From assembly GCA_945875585.1 (NCBI GenBank), contig CAMCLK010000007.1, positions 48,616-112,615 of the forward strand: DNA of 64,000 bases, in the 5' to 3' direction. Source of the DNA: Candidatus Kuenenia stuttgartensis (GTDB lineage Bacteria > Planctomycetota > Planctomycetia > Gemmatales > Gemmataceae). A program made the translations under genes and the position numbers. The notes below the pieces were generated by a model. It saw only the letters and a program-made list of their open reading frames with translations. It made no database searches and was not told the origin of the DNA. The stretch's first letter is position 1; each line of letters opens with the position of its first letter. This document shows positions 18,727-29,375 of this stretch, one piece after another.

Positions 18727-19920
18727 ATGACTCGTCTGGAATTACGTAGCCGAAACAAAGAGTCACTGGTAGATATGGCACGCAGGCGCAAGATCGCTGG
18801 TGCCTCGAAAATGACCAGAGATGAATTGATTACTCGCTTATTGGCATCTGCTCCAGTCAAGACAGTGGCTCCTTCTGCTCAAGCTGCCAAGCCTGCACCT
18901 ACTGCGGCAGCCCAGATGAAATCATCACCTGCCAAACCTGTTGCTGCAAGCAATAAACCGAAAAAAACAACCAAGACAGTAAAAGCGCCGCTCCAGCGTC
19001 AAGTTGCACGCGACACCACCAATGAAGCTGCAAGAGTGAACGGCGGAATCATGTCGTCGGCAGCATTTCAGCCGCGTCATGGAGTTGCTGCTTCCCCTTC
19101 TGATCTGCCACGGTCTTACGGGCGTGATCGACTTGTTTTGTTGGTTCGTGATCCATTTTGGTTGCACTGCTACTGGGAAATTTCATCTCAGACCACCCGG
19201 CTTGCAGAAGCTGCCTTGGGCGTTGACTGGCTGACAGCCCGGCGTTCGATTCGGCTGGTCAGTGTTGGTGGCGCGGAAGGCACATCGAGTGCAGAGTCCA
19301 TCATTAAGGACATCACCCTTCCTGATGAATCTCACAATTGGTACATCGATGTGCCTCGATCGGGTGGTAGTTATCAGGTTGAAATTGGTTTCAAAACGCC
19401 AACAGGCCGATTTTATTCCATGGCCCGTTCAAACGCTGTATGCACCCCTCAATCAGAGCTGAGCACAGAAATCAGCCCGGCTTGGACCGAGCAGGACCAC
19501 CGTGGTGCGGACCGCCTTTATGCCTTGTCAACAGGCATGAATGGAAATGGAAGCAGTGCGGAAGTGCGCCAGTTTTTTGAAGGCCGCATGGGACGTGTTC
19601 CTGGTTCTCCCACATTGACCAGCCTTGGTTCTGGTGGCTTTGGTCACCTCGGCAAAGGTCGGAATTTTTTCTTCAATATTGATGCCGATCTGATTGTTTA
19701 TGGCTCAACAGAACCCAACGCCCGTGTGACCTTTCAGGGTGAGCCTGTAACATTGCGGCCCGATGGAACGTTTAGCCTTCGTTTCCGTTTGGCCGATGGC
19801 CGCCATATTCTGCCGGCATTGGCCGTCTCGGCAACCGGGATGGAAGAGCGCACCGTGGTTTTGGCTGTTGAACGCAACACCAAAAGCATGGAACCGATCG
19901 TTCACGAAGAGCAGGAATAA
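18727..19920 (+). CDS. DUF4912 protein with Rho-N/SAP-like N-terminal domain
   Basis: 397 residues. The ATG at 18727 begins a Rho-N/SAP-type helix pair (LELRSRNKESLVDMARRR, KMTRDELITRLLAS). A Lys/Ala/Pro-rich linker follows (about 45-100), then the DUF4912 domain starting YGRDRLVLLVRDPFWLHCYWEIS. A C-terminal part contains a small beta domain (ADLIVYGSTEPNARVTFQGEPV). DUF4912 has no settled function; the nucleic-acid-binding N-terminus suggests a DNA or RNA role. It starts a four-gene plus-strand operon, with the ApbE gene 19 nt downstream. Confidence 0.85.
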   Translation: MTRLELRSRNKESLVDMARRRKIAGASKMTRDELITRLLASAPVKTVAPSAQAAKPAPTAAAQMKSSPAKPVAASNKPKKTTKTVKAPLQRQVARDTTNEAARVNGGIMSSAAFQPRHGVAASPSDLPRSYGRDRLVLLVRDPFWLHCYWEISSQTTRLAEAALGVDWLTARRSIRLVSVGGAEGTSSAESIIKDITLPDESHNWYIDVPRSGGSYQVEIGFKTPTGRFYSMARSNAVCTPQSELSTEISPAWTEQDHRGADRLYALSTGMNGNGSSAEVRQFFEGRMGRVPGSPTLTSLGSGGFGHLGKGRNFFFNIDADLIVYGSTEPNARVTFQGEPVTLRPDGTFSLRFRLADGRHILPALAVSATGMEERTVVLAVERNTKSMEPIVHEEQE

Positions 19921-19939
19921 CACTCCCTGTTGGTGCAAA

Positions 19940-20977
19940 ATGTCATTGCAACGCCGCGCTGGAGAATTAGAACTCACGCGGCGTTCTCTTATTTTGGCAC
20001 GTCCTCGTGTAGATGCTTCTCCTCCGGTTTCAGTATCTTTGATTCGTTACCGCCAACAGGCGATGGCGACTACTTGGGAAGTCACTCTGCCAGATTTAAA
20101 CCCCGCCGCGATGGGGGACATTGATCATGCTTTTGACGTGCTGCACAGTCTTGAATCGCTCATGACCGTCTACCGTGAAGACAGCAAGGTATCGGCACTG
20201 AATCGGTTGCAGTCAGGTGTTGAAACGAGGCTTGAGCCTATCCTTTTCGGCATCTTGTTGCAGTGCTATGAATGGTGGCAGCAAACGGAAGGCGCCCTCG
20301 ATATTGCCTCTGGGAGAATGATTAAAGCATGGGGCTTTTTCCGTGGCCCACCATCTGTTCCAGATCCATCGGTTATGGAAATTTTGCCAAGTCTAAACGG
20401 CATGGACAAGGTGCGACTGGATTCAGCGAAACGTTCTTTTGAATGGTTGTCAGACGGGGTGGAGTTGAATTTGGGATGTGTGGGTAAGGGTGTTGCTGTC
20501 GATGCGATGAATGCGGTTCTTGAGTCTGAACGTGGATTGAGCAGCGGACTGATTCAAGGTGGAGGTAGCAGCGCTCGGGGATGGGGGGGCTGCCCTGGTG
20601 AATCAAATGGCTGGCGAGTCTCGATTAAGCATCCGTGGCTTGATGGAGCGATCATTGCGGAAGCTATTTTGGATAATATGGCACTCGGCACCTCGGCGGG
20701 GTCGTTTCGCCACCTGCAACATGCCGGTAGAAGGTTGCCGCATATCCTTAACCCTAGCACTTGCCGCCCTGCTGAAGGAATGGCGAGCGTGTCTGTGTTA
20801 GCCCCCAATGCTGCCCTTGCTGATGCGCTTTCCACCGCATTTTTTATTATGGGACCAGAAAAGGCATTGGCCCGAATGGGGCAGTGGCCAAATGTGACCG
20901 CCTTGTTTTTTGCTGACTCCGGGAAAATCACAGTACTGGGTGAACAACCGGGTCGATTTCATGTATGCTGCCACTGA
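19940..20977 (+). CDS. apbE: FAD:protein FMN transferase (ApbE family)
   Basis: 345 residues. ApbE-type enzymes attach FMN covalently to Thr or Ser of target flavoproteins at the outer membrane face, using Mg2+. Seen here: the N-terminal MATTWEVTLP strand, LNLGCVGKGVAVDAMN (the KG..VD motif), GLIQGGGSS, LPHILNPSTCRPAEG (the HIxNP nucleotide motif) and ALADALSTAFFIMGPEKAL (metal and nucleotide loop). No signal peptide or lipobox is evident from the ATG at 19940. Its likely target flavoprotein is not in the window. It overlaps no neighbour and is followed after 25 nt by the DoxX-like gene. Confidence 0.92.
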   Translation: MSLQRRAGELELTRRSLILARPRVDASPPVSVSLIRYRQQAMATTWEVTLPDLNPAAMGDIDHAFDVLHSLESLMTVYREDSKVSALNRLQSGVETRLEPILFGILLQCYEWWQQTEGALDIASGRMIKAWGFFRGPPSVPDPSVMEILPSLNGMDKVRLDSAKRSFEWLSDGVELNLGCVGKGVAVDAMNAVLESERGLSSGLIQGGGSSARGWGGCPGESNGWRVSIKHPWLDGAIIAEAILDNMALGTSAGSFRHLQHAGRRLPHILNPSTCRPAEGMASVSVLAPNAALADALSTAFFIMGPEKALARMGQWPNVTALFFADSGKITVLGEQPGRFHVCCH

Positions 20978-21002
20978 CTGCATGGGCATGAAGGGAATTC
21001 TC

Positions 21003-22460
21003 ATGGCTTCAGGATCAATGGAACAAGCTAGCGCGACCCCATCCAATTCACGCTCCGCATGGAGCGGATTGGGTTTGTTGATGGTGTTGCTGGTGCTGTT
21101 GCGACTTTCCATCGGCTGGCACTTCCTGTTCGAAGGCCTGCAGAAGGTTTATTCAACGTTTACCCCCAAGCCATTTAGCGCCTCGGTGTATTTCCGGGAA
21201 TCGGCTGGTCCCTTGTCGTCAACCCTAAGGCCAATGCTGCCAGACCCAGAAAAAGAGTTATCGCCTAAATTGACGGCTGATGGTCTTCAGACACGCTGGC
21301 GTGAGTTGGCTGCTCCCTACATTGAAGGCCTTTCCGGGGAAGCCAAGATTCAAGCCGAGGGAATACGAGACGCTTCGCAAACCGAAGCACTCGAGTGGTT
21401 GTCTGGTGGCAACGCGGCGGTTCGCAAGTCTTACTTGCAAGCTTTAACACTTTGGAATGCTTCGGGAAGCTCTGCCGACCAAACCAATGTTAGAAAAGCC
21501 CGCAAAGGTTGTATTGAGTTGATTGCCGAGTATCAGAAGCGTCAAGTAGCTCTGGCAACAGAATTAGCGGCATTGGCCGGTCTGAAACCGGAAGCAGTGG
21601 TATCAGTGGCCAAATTGCCTGTTAGCGACTCAATGGATTCCGCGCCTTTGTTCCAGCTCGACCCTGCAACAGTAGGTGTTATTCGGTCGTCGGCATTGTC
21701 TGCTGTGCGCGATCATCTGACTGCCAATCCGAATGCTCCCGACGCCAAGGAACGCTGGTCGCGGCTTGATAAGGCTGTGAAAAAGGCTGACAGTTGGGCA
21801 GACCAGACTCAGGCATGGCTTACACAAGGCGAGAGAAGTGTTGATACCCCATCTCCAGATGGCAAGGATACTGGCACACTCAAGCAAACCTTGACTACTC
21901 CTGAGCGCATTAATCGCCACGCTAAATTGGCCAAGGCATTGGAAGATCAAGTTGCCTCGCGGCGGAACTGGGATTTCTCGAAGGATGTTGACAAGGCAAC
22001 CTTGGCTTCAGCCAAGGCGGCATTGGCCAAGTCGAGAACTGAATTGAATGAAGATATCGACCGCATGGAAACCGATTTGACCAAGAAATTGCAAGCCATG
22101 GCAGCCGACGTATCGGTAACCCCAAGGCAGTGGCGATTGAGCGATATTTTCACAATTAAAACGATCGACGTTATGTCGATTCTAGCCATAACGGCAATTG
22201 GCGCCGGGTTGTTTACGGGAACCTTGACGCGTTTGGCGGCTTTGGGCGGCGCGGCATTTTTGCTGCTAACGTACCTTGCGGTGCCGCCGTTCCCGTGGTT
22301 GCCTACCCCGCCGCTGAACGAAGGCAATTATGTTTTTATCAACAAGAATTTTGTGGAAATGATGGCACTTTTGGTACTTGCGGCAACCCCAAGTGGACGC
22401 TGGTTCGGACTGGATGCCGTCATCATGCCGTTGTTTTTCCGAGATAGTGAAAAGGCCTAG
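21003..22460 (+). CDS. DoxX-like membrane protein with a large helical insertion
   Basis: 485 residues. The ATG at 21003 follows AAGGGAATTCTC, a good ribosome site. The first membrane helix (LGLLMVLLVLLRLSIGWHFLFEGLQKV, about 18-44) matches DoxX helix 1. It is followed by about 330 mostly helical, charged residues (about 50-383). Three more membrane helices then complete the DoxX fold (IDVMSILAITAIGAGLF, ALGGAAFLLLTYLAV, FVEMMALLVLAAT). Ordinary DoxX proteins are about 140-170 residues without the insert. Partner context is ApbE upstream and an exported oxidoreductase 44 nt downstream, suggesting a membrane redox function (inference). Confidence 0.8.
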   Translation: MASGSMEQASATPSNSRSAWSGLGLLMVLLVLLRLSIGWHFLFEGLQKVYSTFTPKPFSASVYFRESAGPLSSTLRPMLPDPEKELSPKLTADGLQTRWRELAAPYIEGLSGEAKIQAEGIRDASQTEALEWLSGGNAAVRKSYLQALTLWNASGSSADQTNVRKARKGCIELIAEYQKRQVALATELAALAGLKPEAVVSVAKLPVSDSMDSAPLFQLDPATVGVIRSSALSAVRDHLTANPNAPDAKERWSRLDKAVKKADSWADQTQAWLTQGERSVDTPSPDGKDTGTLKQTLTTPERINRHAKLAKALEDQVASRRNWDFSKDVDKATLASAKAALAKSRTELNEDIDRMETDLTKKLQAMAADVSVTPRQWRLSDIFTIKTIDVMSILAITAIGAGLFTGTLTRLAALGGAAFLLLTYLAVPPFPWLPTPPLNEGNYVFINKNFVEMMALLVLAATPSGRWFGLDAVIMPLFFRDSEKA

Positions 22461-22504
22461 TTGATCTTGAATCGCATCAAAGGAAGTATGGAAGCGAGGA
22501 AACC

Positions 22505-24157
22505 ATGGCTCTGGATTTGAACGCAAAGCAACGTGAAACGGGCAAGGCCAATTTCCAGCAGGTAACGGGCGATCTGACTCGTCGCGGTTTCATGCGCAGT
22601 ATGGGCGTGGGGGCTTCGGTTGCAGCCATCTCGCCGTTGGTTTATTTCGGCTACAAGTCGGTTGGTAAACCCGTGCGGGCAGCGCTGATTGGTGGTGGAG
22701 ATGAGGGTGGCATTCTCGTTGGTGCCCACAACCCTGAATTTATCAAGTTTGTGGCAGTGGCGGATATTCGCCCCTATAACCGCGAGCGAATTATGAAGGG
22801 CGATCCCAAGGTGCCGCTGCGCCCTGGGTTCAATAAGCTTTATGGTCCTGAAGCCAAGGACATCAAAGTCTACGACGATTACAAAAAAATCCTTGAGGAT
22901 AAGGATATCGAGGCGGTCGTGATAGCCACGCCGCTTTCGACACATGCCAAAATTGCCATCGATTGCATGCGTGCTGGCAAGCATGTGCTGTGCGAAAAAC
23001 TGATGGCTTGGAATATTTCCCAGTGCAAAAAAATGATTCAGGTTGCACGCGAAACAGGTCGGATTTTGTCTGTTGGTCACCAGCGTCACTACAGCATGCT
23101 ATACGCCCATGCGCATGAAATTCTCGAGGCTGGTGTGCTTGGTGAAGTGCGTCACATTCGCGCGCTCTGGCACCGCAACAATTCATGGCCATTCCGCGAA
23201 GAAGCGGGCTCCGCGTATAAACTTGCCGAGGGTTATGCCCAACCACATTACCGCGATGGCTGGTACCCACCCATTTACGATATTGATGAAAAGGAACTGA
23301 AAGGTAAAACAGAATCCCACGGCTACAAGAGCGTGGTAGAGTTGGTCCGCTGGCGCCTTTACAACGAAACAGGTGGCGGTTTGATGGCGGAACTTGGCAG
23401 CCATCAGATGGATGCTTGCAGCATATTTTTGGGAAAGGTTCACCCCCTTTCGGTAACCGGAGTGGGTGGCAAGTATTTCTACGGCCCAGGCCGTAACGAC
23501 CGCGAGTCTGATGACTCGATCTTTATTACCTATGAATTTCCCGGGCCAACTCACCCATTGGGCCGCAACAAGGGCAGCAACAAAGATGATATTGTTGTTG
23601 TCACCTATTCCTCACTCAACACCAACTCGTTCGAGTCCTATGGCGAGTGCGTCATGGGCAGTCGGGGTAGCATGGTGGTTGAACAGGAGCAGTCGATTTA
23701 TCTGTATTCTGAAAAGGATCCGAACAAGAAATCGGGCGATGCTCGATCCACTGAAGTATCGGTGACAACTGGCCCTGCTGGCAAGCCGGCTATGGAAGCT
23801 TCATCAACATGGGGACCTGGCGCTGGCGGTCCAGCAGTAGCTGCTGGGGGAGGTGCCGCTGCCGGTGGTCCTGGCGCCGCGGTTAGCCGTGGTTACAAAG
23901 AAGAGATGGAAGACTTCGCTTATTGCATCCGCGAATGGGATGGCAAGCTTGGATATGAAAAAGACACGGCTGGAGCCTTCAAGCAGCGACTGCCTCGCTG
24001 CCATGGGGAAGTGGCGATGGCAGATGCCATCATCGCCCTCTCGGCAAATCTGAGCATGAAGTCACGTCAGCGTATTGATTTCAACGAAAACTGGTTCCGT
24101 GGTGACAACCCGGAGGTTCCAGACAAGGATACCAAGCCTCGTATAGATGTTGGTTGA
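22505..24157 (+). CDS. Tat-exported Gfo/Idh/MocA family oxidoreductase
   Basis: 550 residues, last gene of the operon. GAGGAAACC precedes the ATG. A twin-arginine signal (TRRGFMRSMGVGASVAAISP) leads to a Rossmann domain (AALIGGGDEGG). The conserved CEKLMAWN holds the family EKP-type lysine position. The substrate domain includes GGGLMAELGSHQMDACSIFLG. A glycine/alanine-rich insertion near residues 438-462 (GPAVAAGGGAAAGGPG) is unlike its two paralogues in the window. NAD(P) would be bound before Tat export. Substrate is unknown, probably a sugar or polyol. A hairpin terminator follows 20 nt after the stop. Confidence 0.92.
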   Translation: MALDLNAKQRETGKANFQQVTGDLTRRGFMRSMGVGASVAAISPLVYFGYKSVGKPVRAALIGGGDEGGILVGAHNPEFIKFVAVADIRPYNRERIMKGDPKVPLRPGFNKLYGPEAKDIKVYDDYKKILEDKDIEAVVIATPLSTHAKIAIDCMRAGKHVLCEKLMAWNISQCKKMIQVARETGRILSVGHQRHYSMLYAHAHEILEAGVLGEVRHIRALWHRNNSWPFREEAGSAYKLAEGYAQPHYRDGWYPPIYDIDEKELKGKTESHGYKSVVELVRWRLYNETGGGLMAELGSHQMDACSIFLGKVHPLSVTGVGGKYFYGPGRNDRESDDSIFITYEFPGPTHPLGRNKGSNKDDIVVVTYSSLNTNSFESYGECVMGSRGSMVVEQEQSIYLYSEKDPNKKSGDARSTEVSVTTGPAGKPAMEASSTWGPGAGGPAVAAGGGAAAGGPGAAVSRGYKEEMEDFAYCIREWDGKLGYEKDTAGAFKQRLPRCHGEVAMADAIIALSANLSMKSRQRIDFNENWFRGDNPEVPDKDTKPRIDVG

Positions 24158-24176
24158 TTGCTGAAGACTGAAAATG

Positions 24177-24216
24177 ATAAAGGCCGCCGCGACTAGTAAG
24201 TCTCGGCGGCCTTTAT
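24177..24216. terminator. Bidirectional hairpin terminator
   Basis: ATAAAGGCCGCCG pairs perfectly with CGGCGGCCTTTAT (13 bp) around a 14-nt loop. Outer A/T bases provide short T-tracts on both strands. It lies between the stops of two convergent genes, 20 nt from the oxidoreductase stop and 27 nt from the YbjN gene stop. Confidence 0.85.
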
Positions 24217-24242
24217 GGTTATTGACCCGATTGTTTATCAAA

Positions 24243-24818
24243 TCATGCGCGGTCTTCGGGTTTCTCGTCGGAATCATCAATTTCAATATCGAAGGCGTCG
24301 TGGTCGCAATCTTCACTGTGTTCGTGGTCATCGTCGTCGTGATCGCCTTCCTCGGCTGCCATGGCCGCCTCGGCGGGATCGAGGTTGCCAAAGAGGACGC
24401 CCATCAATGAACCGTAGTATCGGTTAACAGTGATGGCGCAGTAACTGATCATGTTGCGAATCATAATTGGAGTGAGGGTTCCCCCCTCGAAATCCACGCT
24501 GACCTTGAATCTGATTTCGCCGTCCGCATAGTCCATCTCGAAGTTGCCCACGAGGAGTGCGAAGTTGGCGCGGGTGATGAATTCCGCGGCTTCAGCCATT
24601 TTGTCCGCTGGGGCGTGGCCGTCCAAAAGGCCGTACATCAACAGGATTTCCGACTCTTCCTTGGCGTCAAAAGCCAAGCGCAGGGTTGTGTTTTTGCATT
24701 TGACGCCTGAAAGAATCACATTGGTTTCTTCATTGCGTTCGTAGTGCCATTCATCTTCGGCAAGAACACTTTCGACCAGATCAATGATGGACACGGAATC
24801 TTCTGAATGATCAGACAT
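24243..24818 (-). CDS. YbjN domain protein with acidic tail
   Basis: 191 residues from the ATG at 24818. The fold resembles YbjN/type III secretion chaperone-like proteins: a mixed helix-sheet domain with SEILLMYGLLDGHAP, FALLVGNFEMDYADGEIRFKVSVDFEGG and MISYCAITVNRYYGSLMGVLFG. The last 35 residues are strongly acidic with interspersed His (DDDDHEHSEDCDHD), possibly metal-binding. YbjN proteins have no defined enzymatic activity and have been linked to stress and motility phenotypes. The gene is monocistronic or the downstream part of the next operon; 29 nt separate it from the DUF1080 stop. Confidence 0.75.
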   Translation of the reverse strand: MSDHSEDSVSIIDLVESVLAEDEWHYERNEETNVILSGVKCKNTTLRLAFDAKEESEILLMYGLLDGHAPADKMAEAAEFITRANFALLVGNFEMDYADGEIRFKVSVDFEGGTLTPIMIRNMISYCAITVNRYYGSLMGVLFGNLDPAEAAMAAEEGDHDDDDHEHSEDCDHDAFDIEIDDSDEKPEDRA

Positions 24819-24847
24819 GTGAATCAACCTCGTGGGTACAGGGGAAA

Positions 24848-25891
24848 TCAGGGCTGGCGTGCATCAAGTTCCTGGATATCCAGGGCGCGGAAATCGATGT
24901 TGGTGGTGGGGTCGTGGCCTTGCAGGCTGAATGCCCCCTTAAGACCACGAAAACCTTGGCGTGGGTTGACATTGTTTGGTCTGTTGTCGGTCCAGTTCAC
25001 CTGTGGCACGCCGTTCACCCAGGTGGCCATGTGGCGGCCGTAGGCGGAAACGGTCATTGTGAACCAAGCCCCATCGGTGGCTGCCTGCGACCTGGCAGGC
25101 ATGCGGCGGTAAATGGCTCCAGTACCGTAATCAAAGGCTTCCGACCGAACGATGTCCGTACCTGCCGGGACGTGAGTGGCCGGGTCAAATTTATCGATTT
25201 TGTAATCGCGAGATTCTCCGGGAGTGAATTGATTCCGGATTTGCGCCTCGTAGGCGTGAGTGAATTCTCCGGGAATGGCTCTGAAAAACAAACCGCTGTT
25301 CAGGTGTTTGCCATTGGTGCGTAAGGTAATGCGCGCGACAAAATCGGCAGCTTGAAATTCCGATTGCAGGTCCCCTGGACCATCTTCAACATGGATCCAT
25401 TTTTCTGGTGTTACGCTGAATTTGGATGATTTTCCAGAATATATCTTCCACCCGGATAAATCGCCGCCACCAATTAGTTTGACGTTTGTGATAGGCAGTA
25501 CGCGCACGTCTTCAACATCAACAAGGCTCCCTTTCAGGATGATGAAGCCGGGGGAACTGTCGGCAATATTAGGCAGCCATGGGTTAGTTTTTCCGTCCCA
25601 AGTAGCAAGCGCAATCTCGCGTCCTTCTGAATTGATTTTGCCGAGTGAAAGGGTTGCTTGGGGGCCCCGAGCTTTTAACTTGATAAATGTTTTGCACGAT
25701 CCAATTGCTGTCGCATGTTTGGCAACCGCACGTTCTCCAGCTTTCCAAAATCCAGATTCCTTGGTCCAACCATCGGTGCTGTTCCAGCCGAATCCATCTG
25801 GATTCAAGGTGTCCAGCCAACCATCGATGGCTTCCTGAGCGGAAAGTGGTGTTCCGGAAAGTGCTAAAAAGGCGGCTATGAGCATCATCAT
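24848..25891 (-). CDS. DUF1080 (3-keto-disaccharide hydrolase-like) secreted protein
   Basis: 347 residues. The ATG at 25891 overlaps the stop of the upstream gene as ATGA, and it gives a clean signal peptide (MMMLIAAFLALSGTPLSAQ). The mature part carries the DUF1080 concanavalin-like fold: ADFVARITLRTNGKHLNSGLFFRAIPGEF, WFTMTVSAYGRHMATWVNGV and GFRGLKGAFSLQGHDP. Family members include 3-keto-disaccharide hydrolases, and many are planctomycete surface proteins. Coupling to a sugar-epimerase-like gene and a transporter supports a carbohydrate-related role (inference). Confidence 0.87.
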   Translation of the reverse strand: MMMLIAAFLALSGTPLSAQEAIDGWLDTLNPDGFGWNSTDGWTKESGFWKAGERAVAKHATAIGSCKTFIKLKARGPQATLSLGKINSEGREIALATWDGKTNPWLPNIADSSPGFIILKGSLVDVEDVRVLPITNVKLIGGGDLSGWKIYSGKSSKFSVTPEKWIHVEDGPGDLQSEFQAADFVARITLRTNGKHLNSGLFFRAIPGEFTHAYEAQIRNQFTPGESRDYKIDKFDPATHVPAGTDIVRSEAFDYGTGAIYRRMPARSQAATDGAWFTMTVSAYGRHMATWVNGVPQVNWTDNRPNNVNPRQGFRGLKGAFSLQGHDPTTNIDFRALDIQELDARQP

Positions 25892-27047
25892 GATGACCCT
25901 GTTGATTGTTCGCCTTGAGGACTGAAGCCCGGTGAAGGATTGGAAAATACAGTGCCCTTGCAATTGGTATTGGAAATCAATTCCTGCACACGTTCAGAGT
26001 TCGCCGCGAGTTCCATGCTCCACGTGGCATTCCAAGTGGCACCGGGTGCCAGAATGGGAATACGCTGCTGCTTGCGTTCGTAAGATTTGAAGTTGGGGAA
26101 ACCGGTTGCTGGTTCCAAGCCAGTGACAAATCCATCCGCGATGGCGCCAGTATTTTTCCACAGAGTGAATGAGGGCAGGTTAGCTACAGGAAACTTTACA
26201 GCCAGTGCGGCTTGGCCATCAGGCAGTTCCAGAACGGCCAGTCCGTTCCCATTCGCATCTGGTTCTGGGCGGAAAAGATACACTTGTTCTGAAAATCCAG
26301 TAGTTGGAGCCTCGTAATTCTGCCATGTATGGATTCCTTCAGCAGCACGTGTGGTTTGTGGCGCCATTTCGCGAAATCGAACATGGGCTTTGCTGCCTGG
26401 CTTCAAGAAAGGAATACCAATATTCAGGTGGTACAAGAGCTGGAATTCGGCAGGAGACGCACCAATATTCTCAACTGTGTCTGTGATGTAGATAATTGAT
26501 TCGCCGGGAATCATGGTGTAGGTGGTTGTGAGGCGCAAACATGTATCAAACAAAGCGCATTCATCAACGATTCCGACAATAGATACGGAGGGTGAACTTC
26601 CGGTTGTGAGATGTGCTTCCAGTTTCCATGCGGGGAGGTTGGCAATGCGGCCATGAAGGGTGATTTCCCTGCCATCATCATCTTTTCCCGGCGGGCCATT
26701 GAATGCCAAGCCGCAACGGCACAGCAATTCGTCGAACCCATCGAGCCAACCAATGGATCCACGGCGTGAGGCATTAACGTAGGCGGGGTGAACGGGGCCA
26801 TGGCGAACCGGAGATTGCCAACCGATTTCGTGCCCCGAGCCAAGCATTTTCCACAAACCCATGCCGCGGCCCGGAAGCACGGTAGCAGACAGAGCGCCTG
26901 AATTAATAATGGCAACGGTCATGCCATTGGCTAATCCTTCGTGGCAAGGTGCGCCTGAAATGCTCCAATTCCCAGAAATTGCTGGGTGTGTGGAAGAATC
27001 GAGGCGGAAGGATGAGCCGCCTGTGGGTAGTGGAACCAACGATGTTG

Positions 27048-27051
<4 letters not shown>
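25888..27051 (-). CDS. DUF4432 family aldose-1-epimerase-like protein
   Basis: 387 residues with the galactose mutarotase-like beta-sandwich. Visible features are VLPGRGMGLWKMLGSGHEIGWQSP, GWLDGFDELLCRCGLAFNGPPG, ITLHGRIANLPAW and the late FVTGLEPATGFPN. This pattern is that of DUF4432, related to aldose 1-epimerases. No signal peptide is seen. Both ends overlap neighbours by 4 nt (ATGA): its start with the stop of the POT transporter gene and its stop with the start of the DUF1080 gene. The three genes therefore form one translationally coupled unit. Confidence 0.88.
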
Positions 27052-29207
<2,156 letters not shown>

Positions 29208-29323
29208 CGAGCTTGCCTCCAACACCATCGGCTGGTGTTATTATTACCCGGGGTAGGGGGAAGTATACGATAGTAAGCCAAGACCGGCTTCTACATCAGG
29301 GATGAATAGGTTCTTGGGGTAAC

Positions 29324-29368
29324 GATGACAGTTCTTGGCGGTTTGGTTTTCCGCCAAGAACTGTCATC
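29324..29368. repeat. Perfect 18-bp inverted repeat between alaC and the POT operon
   Basis: GATGACAGTTCTTGGCGG pairs perfectly with CCGCCAAGAACTGTCATC around a 9-nt loop. It begins 8 nt after the aminotransferase stop, in terminator position on the minus strand, but no T-tract follows on either strand. It may act as a transcript-end stabiliser, a terminator needing other factors, or a protein-binding palindrome. Confidence 0.75.
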
Positions 29369-29375
29369 AAAGCGG

